A stretch of DNA of 64,000 bases from Streptomyces globisporus (GTDB taxonomy: Bacteria > Actinomycetota > Actinomycetes > Streptomycetales > Streptomycetaceae): contig BMTG01000011.1 of the NCBI GenBank assembly GCA_014649555.1, forward strand, positions 248,001 through 312,000. The letters run 5' to 3'. The notes under the pieces were generated by a model. The model worked only from the letters and a program-made list of their open reading frames with translations. It was not told the origin of the DNA and searched no databases. This document shows, piece after piece, positions 41,275-49,100 of the stretch (its first letter is position 1; every line of letters begins with the position of its first letter). The translations under genes and the position numbers were made by a program.

Positions 41275-42543
41275 CTACCGCTGACGCGGCCCGTCCGACG
41301 TGCCCTCCGCTCCCCCGCGGCCGCCGGCCCGGGGCCCTTGCAGCAGGCGGCGCATGCGCGACGGCAGCGGCCTCCCGGGCGCGCGGCTGCTTCCCCCGTG
41401 CACGCGCGGGTCGTCCATGACGTCGTAGCGCTTCACATAGGCGCCCAGGAACGCCTGGAGCGTGGCGATCGCGGGGATGGCGACCAGCGCGCCGACCGCG
41501 CCGAGCAGGGCCGTGCCGGCGATGACCGATCCGAAGGCGACCGCGGGGTGGATGTCGACGGTCTTCGCGGTCAGCTTGGGCTGGAGCACATAGTTCTCGA
41601 ACTGCTGGTAGATCACGACGAAGCCGAGCACCCACAGCGCGTACCAGGGATCGACCGTGAAGGCGATCAGCATGGGCAGGGCGCCCGCGAGATACGTGCC
41701 GATGGTGGGGATGAACTGCGAGACGAGTCCGACCCAGACCGCGAGCGCCGGGGCGTAGGGCACTTCGAGGATGACCAGCAGGATGTAGTGCGCGACGCCG
41801 GAGATCAGCGCCATCAGACCGCGCGAGTAGATGTAGCCGCCGGTCTTGTCGACCGCGATCTCCCAGGCGCGCAGCACCTCGGTCTGCCGGGCCGGCGGCA
41901 GGACGGAGCACAGGGCGCGGCGGAGCCGGGGGCCGTCGGCCGCGAAGTAGAAGGAGAACAGGAAGATCGTCAGCAGCCGGAACAGCCCGCCCAGCACCGT
42001 GGTGGAGACGTCGAGCACTCCGGTGGCGCTGTTCTGGACGTACTTCTGCAGCCAGTCGGAGTGCAGCAGGCTGTCCTGGACCTCGACCCGGGAGAGTTCG
42101 GTGCGGAAGGTCTGGTTGACCCAGTTGATCACCGAGTCGATGTACTTGGGCAGCTCGTCGACCATGTCGACGATCTGGCCCGCGAGCATCGACCCGAGCA
42201 GCACCACGAATCCGGCGCCGAAGATCGTCACAGCGAGGAAGACGAGGAACGTGGCGAGTCCGCGGCGCATCCCGCGAGCCGCCATCCGGCCGACCGCGGG
42301 CTCGATGGCGAGCGCGAGGAAGAACGCGATCAGAATGTTCGTCAGCAACCCGATGAGCTGGTCGAACGCCCAACTGCCCAGCTGGAAGCACGCGTAGAGC
42401 GCCAGGGCCAGCACCATCGCACGCGGCAGCCAGCCGGGCATACGGACCCCGCCGGATCCGGACGGCGACGCGGGTGGGGCGGCCGGCGGAGCGGGCGGGG
42501 AGGCGGACGGCTGGGCCGGGGCGCTCTCGTCTGTCGATGACAC
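41275..42543 (-). CDS. AI-2E family (YdiK/PerM-like) membrane transporter
   Basis: 422 residues with about eight transmembrane segments and the family's conserved blocks: FFLALAIEPAVG, FYFAADGPRLRRAL, GVAHYILLVILEVPYAPALAVWVGLVSQFIPTIGTYLAGALP and VLQPKLTAKTVDIHPAVAFGSVIAG. Some members export autoinducer-2 or act as cation/proton antiporters; the substrate here is unknown. The first 35 residues are a Pro/Ala/Ser-rich cytoplasmic tail and the last 50 are basic. The start is a GTG at 42543. Confidence 0.9.
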   Translation of the reverse strand: MSSTDESAPAQPSASPPAPPAAPPASPSGSGGVRMPGWLPRAMVLALALYACFQLGSWAFDQLIGLLTNILIAFFLALAIEPAVGRMAARGMRRGLATFLVFLAVTIFGAGFVVLLGSMLAGQIVDMVDELPKYIDSVINWVNQTFRTELSRVEVQDSLLHSDWLQKYVQNSATGVLDVSTTVLGGLFRLLTIFLFSFYFAADGPRLRRALCSVLPPARQTEVLRAWEIAVDKTGGYIYSRGLMALISGVAHYILLVILEVPYAPALAVWVGLVSQFIPTIGTYLAGALPMLIAFTVDPWYALWVLGFVVIYQQFENYVLQPKLTAKTVDIHPAVAFGSVIAGTALLGAVGALVAIPAIATLQAFLGAYVKRYDVMDDPRVHGGSSRAPGRPLPSRMRRLLQGPRAGGRGGAEGTSDGPRQR

Positions 42544-42636
42544 GGGACAAGTCTCGCCTACGCCACGGACAGCCGGTCCCCCGCCCCGAACCGGGCGCTC
42601 CGGCTCCGCTGCCGCCGAAACCGGGGTCTCACAGGC

Positions 42637-42727
42637 TCAGCGCTTGTCCGCCGGACCAGCCGGGGACGTCAGGGGACGTCAGGGGACGTCCTGAACGTTC
42701 GTGGGACGTTCAGCGTTTGTCCGCCGG
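42637..42727 (-). repeat. 18-bp repeat of the DUF3046 gene 3' end plus 10-bp tandem repeats
   Basis: The 18 bases at 42710-42727, the stop and last codons of the DUF3046 gene, recur with one change at 42637-42654. Between them GGGGACGTCA is repeated in tandem (42662-42691, three units with the last one diverging at its end). Confidence 0.75.
42691..42713 (-). terminator. Hairpin overlapping the DUF3046 stop
   Basis: Perfect 8-bp stem CTGAACGT / ACGTTCAG with a 7-base loop, overlapping the stop codon at 42710-42712. Confidence 0.5.
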
Positions 42728-42904
42728 GACGTCCATGGCCGCGCAGACCCCGCGCCAGACGTCCTTGGCGTCCCAGCCCGCGTCCAGGGCCTGGTGCACG
42801 GTGCGACCGCCGAGCTCGGCCATCACATGGTCACGAGCGAAGGAGTCCGCGTACGCCGCACCGAAGTGGTCGGCCATCCGCTCCCAGAAAATCGTCAACC
42901 GCAT
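42710..42904 (-). CDS. DUF3046 small protein
   Basis: 64-residue protein of the actinobacterial DUF3046 family: MRLTIFWERMADHFG at the start, then YADSFARDHVMAELGGRTV and the terminal DVWRGVCAAMDVP. Members are usually found near recA-recX, as here (about 3.4 kb from recA), but no function is known to me. The ATG at 42904 opens directly with the conserved MRLTIFW. Confidence 0.9.
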   Translation of the reverse strand: MRLTIFWERMADHFGAAYADSFARDHVMAELGGRTVHQALDAGWDAKDVWRGVCAAMDVPADKR

Positions 42905-42972
42905 GCCACCAGTATCCCGCTCCTGAGAGTGCAGCACGTCCACCTGGCATGTGCCCGGCCCCTTTCTCCCTC

Positions 42973-42978
42973 TACGGT
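42973..42978 (+). promoter_or_regulatory. Predicted -10 for a leaderless transcript
   Basis: TACGGT ends six bases before the ATG at 42985. No Shine-Dalgarno lies in between, so the mRNA of the downstream gene probably begins at its start codon. The same TACGGT arrangement precedes the SDR gene at 51840. Confidence 0.5.
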
Positions 42979-42984
42979 CGGTCC

Positions 42985-43899
42985 ATGGCTGGAACCGGAG
43001 CACACACCCTCGCCCGTGCCGAGCAGTTCATCTGGCTCACCGCCCGCGTCCTCGAACAGAGGAGGTTCGCCCACGCCTTCCTGGGCGGAGACCCCGACGC
43101 CGTCGAGACGGCCCTGACCGCCTACCTCAACAAGGACGGCGGCTACGGTCACGCGCTGGAACCCGATCTCCGGGGCCCGGTCAGCCAGCCGCTGCACACC
43201 GCCCACGCACTGAGCGTTCTCGACTCGATCGGCCGCTGCGACGGACAGCGCGTTGAACGGATCTGTCGCTTTCTGACCGATGTATCAACCAAAGAAGGCG
43301 CGCTGCCCGCTCTGCTGCCCACGCAGCGCGGCTATCCCGCGGCCCCGTTCATCCCGATCGTGGACGACCCGCCCGCAGAGCTGCTCGCGACCGGCCCGGT
43401 CGTCGGGCTGCTGCACGGCAATCAGGTGTGGAACGCCTGGCTGTTCCGGGCGACGGACTTCTGCTGGAGCGCCGTCGAAGCTCTGGAGCAGTCCCACCCC
43501 TACGAAGTCGAGGCCGCGGTCGCCTTTCTGGACGGCGCCCCGGACCGGGCCCGAGCCGAGGCGGCTGCGGACCGCCTCGGCCGGCTGGTGCGCGAGCAGC
43601 GGCTCGCGGTGCTCGATCCGTCCCGGCGGGCGGAGTACCCGGTGGCGACGGGCTACGCCCCCGGCGAGCACCACTTCCCGCACGACTACGCCCGTACGCC
43701 CGGGTCCCTGGCCCGCCGCTGGTTCACCGACGAGGAGCTGGAGCGCTCCCTCGACCATCTGGAGGCCGAGCAGCGGGAGGACGGCGGCTGGCCCGTGACC
43801 TGGCGCCGGTGGGCGCCGGGGACCGCGCTGGAAGGGCGCCCGCTGGTGACGCTCAGGGCCTTGGAGACGCTGCGCGCGTACGGTCGACCGCTCGGCTGA
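42985..43899 (+). CDS. Alpha/alpha-toroid (terpenoid cyclase/prenyltransferase-like) protein, function unknown
   Basis: 304 residues with repeated helical pairs and the QW-like segments AYLNKDGGYGHALEPDLRGP and EQREDGGWPVTWRRW that are typical of the squalene cyclase/prenyltransferase toroid fold. There is no DXDD or zinc-ligand set that would indicate a true cyclase or protein prenyltransferase. The protein has no signal peptide, so is probably cytoplasmic. The ATG at 42985 (MAGTGAHTLARAEQFIWL) is chosen over an upstream in-frame start for its fit with a leaderless promoter. Function unknown. Confidence 0.8.
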   Translation: MAGTGAHTLARAEQFIWLTARVLEQRRFAHAFLGGDPDAVETALTAYLNKDGGYGHALEPDLRGPVSQPLHTAHALSVLDSIGRCDGQRVERICRFLTDVSTKEGALPALLPTQRGYPAAPFIPIVDDPPAELLATGPVVGLLHGNQVWNAWLFRATDFCWSAVEALEQSHPYEVEAAVAFLDGAPDRARAEAAADRLGRLVREQRLAVLDPSRRAEYPVATGYAPGEHHFPHDYARTPGSLARRWFTDEELERSLDHLEAEQREDGGWPVTWRRWAPGTALEGRPLVTLRALETLRAYGRPLG

Positions 43900-43938
43900 C
43901 CACCGCGGCGGGCCGCACAGGACGTACGGCCTCCTGTC

Positions 43939-44244
43939 TCAGGCCAGCGCCCGTACGCCCGCCGTGACCACGACGCCCGCGCCGACGACGACCAGGAAGG
44001 GAGCACGAAGCACCAGGGCGAGTGCCGCCGCGCCGAGACCGGCGGCACGCGCGTCGAGGACGAGCTGCTGGCCGTCGCCGAAGGTCTGCTGCGCGGTGAG
44101 TGCCGCCAGCAGCGCCACGGGCAGCAGGGCGGCCATCCGCTGGACGAGCGGCCGCTCCAGCACGCCCGCGGGCACCAGCAGGCCCAGGAGTTTGGCGAGG
44201 TAGCAGCCCGCCACGGTCAGTCCGATGGCAATCCAGACGTTCAT
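43939..44244 (-). CDS. azlD: AzlD-type branched-chain amino acid transport subunit
   Basis: 101 residues, four hydrophobic segments, typical AzlD small subunit (AIGLTVAGCYLAKLLGLLVP, LPVALLAALTAQQTF). Together with AzlC it forms an exporter for branched-chain amino acids or analogues such as azaleucine. The ATG overlaps the azlC stop (ATGA). Confidence 0.92.
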   Translation of the reverse strand: MNVWIAIGLTVAGCYLAKLLGLLVPAGVLERPLVQRMAALLPVALLAALTAQQTFGDGQQLVLDARAAGLGAAALALVLRAPFLVVVGAGVVVTAGVRALA

Positions 44245-45065
44245 GAGTGCCGCTCACCCTTCTTCCGCTGTGTCACCGTGCCGTTCGAACCCTTCCCGTC
44301 GCCCGGTCCACGCTTCGTCCGTCCCATGAGGAAGAGGACGACGGGCGCGGCGAGCGCCGACAGCAGGACGGGCACCCCTGCGGGCAGCACGGGCAGCAGG
44401 GTCAGGGCCAGGACGACGGCCAGTCCCGCCGTGACGCGTTCGGTGGTGCTCCTGAGCATCGGCGCGAGCAGCGCGAGGAACACCGCGGGACTCGCCGCGT
44501 CGAGACCCCACGCGTCGGTGTCGCCCAGCGCCTCGGCGCCCAGAGCGCCGACCAGGGTGGTGAGGTTCCACAGCACGTAGAGGGTGAGTCCGGTGACCGT
44601 GAAGCCGATGCGCGCGGCCCGCCGGGTGGGCTGGGGCAGGGTGACCGCGGTCGTCTCGTCGATCACCCAGTGGGCGGCGAACGGCCGTACCGCGCGGGGA
44701 AGGGCGAGCAGCTGGGAGAGGCGCAGACCGTAGAACGCGTTCCGGATGCCCAGGAAGAACGCCCCGGCCGCCGCGGTGTACGGGTTGCCGCCTGCGGCCA
44801 GTGCCCCGACCAGGGCGAACTGCGAGGCGCCGGTGAAGACGAGAAGGCTCAGGACGCAGGTCTGGAGCAGGCTGAGGCCGGATCCGGCGGAGGTGACGCC
44901 GAAGGCGAAGCCGGAGAGGCCGACGGCGATGCCGACGCCGAGCGCGTCCCGGACGACGGCCGCGTCCGGCTTGTGCGGTCGGTCCTCGGCCGCCGGGCCT
45001 GGCGGACCGGCGGATATGGCACCGGGCGTGCCGGTGCTCTCTGGGAGTGCTGTCTGTTCTGCCAC
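44241..45065 (-). CDS. azlC: AzlC-type branched-chain amino acid exporter subunit
   Basis: 274 residues with the AzlC family blocks GLSGFAFGVTSAGSGLSLLQT, LLVFTGASQFALVGALAAG, FFLGIRNAFYGLRLS and HWVIDETTA. The start is a GTG at 45065 giving VAEQTALPES; it has no Shine-Dalgarno, but a -10-like TAGCGT ends seven bases upstream, so the mRNA may be leaderless. An AraC-type regulator gene lies just upstream on the same strand and probably controls azlCD. Confidence 0.92.
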   Translation of the reverse strand: MAEQTALPESTGTPGAISAGPPGPAAEDRPHKPDAAVVRDALGVGIAVGLSGFAFGVTSAGSGLSLLQTCVLSLLVFTGASQFALVGALAAGGNPYTAAAGAFFLGIRNAFYGLRLSQLLALPRAVRPFAAHWVIDETTAVTLPQPTRRAARIGFTVTGLTLYVLWNLTTLVGALGAEALGDTDAWGLDAASPAVFLALLAPMLRSTTERVTAGLAVVLALTLLPVLPAGVPVLLSALAAPVVLFLMGRTKRGPGDGKGSNGTVTQRKKGERHS

Positions 45066-45128
45066 GCCCGGAACGCTACGGGGACCGGCCGGGCCCGGTC
45101 TTGTACGTTCTTGCACACCGGAACGGTG
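45066..45128 (-). promoter_or_regulatory. azlC promoter with repeats
   Basis: On the minus strand TAGCGT (45078-45073) ends seven bases before the azlC GTG. Upstream are two direct CAAGA-type half sites (plus-strand TCTTG at 45099 and 45109, about one helical turn apart) and a CACCG-GAA-CGGTG inverted repeat (45116-45128). These are candidate sites for the adjacent AraC regulator. Confidence 0.45.
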
Positions 45129-45160
45129 CTTCTGGTGACTCCGGTGCGTTCGCACACGCT

Positions 45161-46009
45161 TCACCGGCCGGGGCCCAGCACTCCACGCTCGCGCTGGTAC
45201 GCGCCCGGCGGCACGCCCACGATCCGGGTGAAGTGCCGGTTGAGGTGCGGCTGATCCGTGAAACCGACGGCGGCCGCGGCCGCGGCCGGGGCGACCCCGG
45301 CGTCGAGCATGCGGCGGGCCCTGCGCACCCGGGCATCCGTGAGCCAGGTGTGGGGCGGCATCCCGTACTCCTTCTTGAAGGCCCTCAGCAGCGCGAACGG
45401 GCCGGTGCCCAGCTCGGCGGCGAGCGTCTCCAGCGTGGGCGGGTCGGCCATGCGCTCCTCCAGCACGGCACGGGCGCGTACGGCGTTCCGCGCGCCCCCG
45501 GCGTGCGCAGTCAGCCCGGGCAAGGAGCTGCCGTGCCGACTGAGGAGCCGGGTGACCAGGATCCGCAGCAGGCTGTCGGCCGCCAGCGCGTTGCCCTCCT
45601 CCGCCGCCCGGTGCACCTCGGTGATCAGCCGGGAGGCGTGGGGGTCGGTCACCCGGGTCTCGGCGAAGCCGACCGTACCGCGCAGGGACGTCACCTCCGC
45701 CGCGATGTCGTTGATGACCTGGGCCGACGGGTAGAGCGTGGAGTACGCCCAGCCCTCGGGCGCCCCGGAGCGTGCGGTGTGCGGCACCTCCGGGTTGATC
45801 ATGACGACGGTTCCGGGGACCGCGTGGACCGTGCCGCCGGGCAGCCCCACGTCCTCCACCCCACCGGTGACCGCCCCGAAGACATAGCCCTCGTGGCTGT
45901 GCCGGGGGAAGGTGTGGCGGACGTACCGGGCGCGCAGCAGATCGAGGTCGGGCAGCGCGGCGTACTGCCAGTGCCGTGCCCACTCCGCCACGCCGTCCGC
46001 TCCCGCCAT
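45161..46009 (-). CDS. AraC-family transcriptional regulator
   Basis: 282 residues: N-terminal cupin-like sensor domain (residues about 20-110, HTFPRHSHEGYVFGAVTGG) and a C-terminal double HTH (LETLAAELGTGPFALLRAFKKEYGMPPHTWL, then GFTDQPHLNRHFTRIVGVPPGAYQR). The ATG at 46009 is chosen; the frame is open upstream into the divergent lhr gene. It lies 95 bp upstream of azlC on the same strand and is the likely regulator of the exporter, as in many actinobacterial AraC-AzlCD clusters. Confidence 0.92.
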   Translation of the reverse strand: MAGADGVAEWARHWQYAALPDLDLLRARYVRHTFPRHSHEGYVFGAVTGGVEDVGLPGGTVHAVPGTVVMINPEVPHTARSGAPEGWAYSTLYPSAQVINDIAAEVTSLRGTVGFAETRVTDPHASRLITEVHRAAEEGNALAADSLLRILVTRLLSRHGSSLPGLTAHAGGARNAVRARAVLEERMADPPTLETLAAELGTGPFALLRAFKKEYGMPPHTWLTDARVRRARRMLDAGVAPAAAAAAVGFTDQPHLNRHFTRIVGVPPGAYQRERGVLGPGR

Positions 46010-46109
46010 GGGGCCATTCTCGCAGGTCCGGGGCGTGCGCGACCGCCGGGCGGCCACCGCGTGCGGTGTCACCGGCCCGTTGTCAGTGGCGGGGTGCACG
46101 ATGGGGGGC

Positions 46110-49100
46110 ATGACCGGATCAGCGCTCGACGCGTTCTCGCCGGCGACCCGCAGTTGGTTCGCCGGGGCCTTCAGCGCGCCCACCGCCGCGCAGGAGGGCG
46201 CCTGGCGGGCCATCGGCGAGGGCAGTGACGTCCTGGTGGTCGCGCCGACCGGCTCCGGCAAGACGCTGGCCGCGTTCCTCGCCTCGCTGGACCGGCTGGC
46301 CGCCGAGCCACCGCCCGCCGACGCCAAGAAGCGCTGCCGGGTGCTCTACGTGTCTCCGCTCAAAGCCCTGGCGGTCGATGTCGAGCGCAATCTCCGCTCG
46401 CCGCTGACCGGCATCCGCCAGGAGTCGGTGCGCCTGGGCCTGCCCGAGCCCGAGGTGCGCGTCGGCATCCGCTCCGGGGACACCCCTCCGGCCGAGCGGC
46501 GCTCCATGGTGACCCGGCCGCCGGACATCCTGATCACCACGCCCGAATCGCTGTTCCTGATGCTGACGTCCTCCGCCCGGGACGCGCTGGCGGGCGTCGA
46601 GACGGTGATCCTCGACGAGGTGCACGCGGTCGCCGGGACGAAGCGGGGCGCCCACCTCGCGCTCTCCCTGGAGCGGCTCGACGAGCTGCTGGCCCGTCCC
46701 GCCCGGCGCATCGGCCTGTCCGCGACGGTCCGGCCGGTCGACGAGGTGGCCCGCTTCCTGTCGCCGCAGCGGAAGGTGGAGATCGTCCAGCCCCGGTCCA
46801 CCAAGGAGTTCGACCTCTCGGTCGTCGTCCCGGTCGAGGATCTGGGCGAGCTGGGCGGCTCCCCCGCCACCGACGGGGACTCCGGCCAAGCGGACAAGCC
46901 CTCGATCTGGCCGCATGTGGAGGAGCGCATCGCCGATCTCGTCCAGTCGCACCGCTCCACCATCGTCTTCGCCAACTCCCGGCGGCTCGCTGAGCGCCTG
47001 TGCAACCGGCTGAACGAGATCGCCTACGAGCGGGCGACCGGCACCGCCTTCGACCCCGACGACCCGGCCCCCGCGCTGCCGGAGGCGCACGCGCCCGCCG
47101 AGATCATGGCCCAGTCCGGGGCGGGCAAGGGCGCCCCCGCCCTGCTGGCCCGCGCCCACCACGGCTCGGTCTCCAAAGAACAGCGCGCCCAGGTCGAGGA
47201 GGACCTCAAGGCGGGCCGGCTGCCCGCCGTGGTGGCCACCTCCAGCCTGGAGCTGGGCATCGACATGGGCGCGGTCGACCTGGTGGTCCAGGTGGAGTCC
47301 CCGCCCTCCGTCGCCTCCGGGCTGCAGCGGGTAGGCCGGGCCGGACACCAGGTGGGCGCGGTCTCGACCGGAGTGGTCTTCCCGAAGTACCGGGGCGACC
47401 TGGTGCAGGCCGCCGTGGTCACCGAGCGGATGCGCGAAGGGGCCATCGAGGCGCTGCGCATCCCGGCCAATCCGCTGGACGTCCTGGCGCAACAGCTGGT
47501 CGCCATGGTGGCCCTGGACAGCTGGCAGGCCGACGACCTGCTGGCCCTGGTGCGGCGGGCCGCCCCGTTCGCCTCACTGCCCGAGTCGGCGTTCACCGCC
47601 GTTCTCGACATGCTCGCCGGGCGCTATCCCTCCGACGCCTTCGCGGAGCTGCGCCCCCGGGTGGTGTGGGACCGCGTGGGGGGTACGGTCACGGGCCGCC
47701 CAGGAGCGCAGCGGCTCGCGGTCACGTCGGGCGGCACGATTCCGGACCGCGGTCTCTTCGGGGTCTTCCTGGCCGGGGCGGACCCGAAGAAGGGCGGCGG
47801 TCGGGTCGGCGAGCTGGACGAGGAGATGGTCTACGAGTCCCGCGTCGGCGACGTCTTCACCCTGGGCACCACGTCCTGGCGGATCGAGGACATCACCCGG
47901 GACCGGGTCCTCGTCTCGCCCGCCCCGGGCGTTCCGGGGAGGCTGCCGTTCTGGAAGGGCGACCAGCTGGGCCGCCCGCTGGAGCTCGGCCGCGCCCTGG
48001 GGGCGTTCCTCCGTGAGATCGGCGGCCTGTCCGAGGAGGATGCCCGGCTGCGGCTGCTCGCCGCCGGACTCGACGCCTGGGCGGCGGACAACATCCTGGC
48101 CTATCTGGACGAGCAGCGCCGGGCCTGCGGCCATGTGCCGGACGACCGGACCATCCTGGTCGAGCGGTTCCGGGACGAGCTGGGCGACTGGCGGGTCGTC
48201 GTGCACTCCCCCTTCGGCGCGCAGGTGCACGCCCCCTGGGCACTCGCCCTCTCCGCCCGCCTCGGTGAGCGCTACGGCATGGACGCCCAGGTCATGCACG
48301 CCGACGACGGGATCGTGCTGCGGCTGCCCGACGCGGACATGATGGGCCTGGATCTGCTCGACTTCGACCCTCCGGGGACCTCCGACGCCGGGAAGGACGA
48401 CCCCCCGCCGGGAGCCCTGGCGTACGACAGCGACCAGCCCCCGGTGGCGGCGGCCGACGTCGTTTTCGACCAGGGCGAGGTCCAGCAGATCGTCACCGAC
48501 CAGGTGGGCGGATCGGCCCTGTTCGCCGCCCGGTTCCGGGAGTGCGCCGCGCGCGCCCTGCTGCTGCCCCGGCGCTCCCCCGGCAAGCGCACCCCGCTCT
48601 GGCAGCAGCGCCAGCGAGCCTCCCAGCTGCTGCAGGTCGCCTCGGAGTTCGGCTCCTTCCCGATCGTTCTGGAAGCCGTCCGCGAATGCCTCCAGGACGT
48701 GTTCGACGTCCCCGGGCTCACGGAACTGATGGGTGATCTGGAGGCGCGCCGGGTCCGGCTGGTCGAGGTGACCACCCAGGAGCCCTCGCCCTTCGCCCGC
48801 TCGCTCCTCTTCGGTTATGTGGCCCAGTTCCTGTACGAGGGCGACTCGCCGCTCGCCGAGCGGCGCGCCGCCGCCCTCTCCCTGGATTCCCATCTCCTGG
48901 CCGAGCTGCTGGGCCAGGCGGAGCTGCGCGAGCTGCTCGACCCCGAGGTCCTCACCGAGCTGGAGCGGGAGCTGCAATGGCTCACCGAGGACCGGCGCGT
49001 CAAGGACGCCGAAGGGGTCGCCGACCTTCTCCGCGTGCTCGGACCGCTGACCGACGCCGAGCTGGCCGAGCGGGGCGCCGAGCCGTCCTGGGCGCCGGAG

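Noticed and set aside
41235-41285. GCTACCGCTGAC repeated at the ends of the SDR and the AI-2E family gene
   Set aside because: The two copies end different genes on opposite strands, and the repeat is only 12 bp, so chance plus similar codon use is sufficient.
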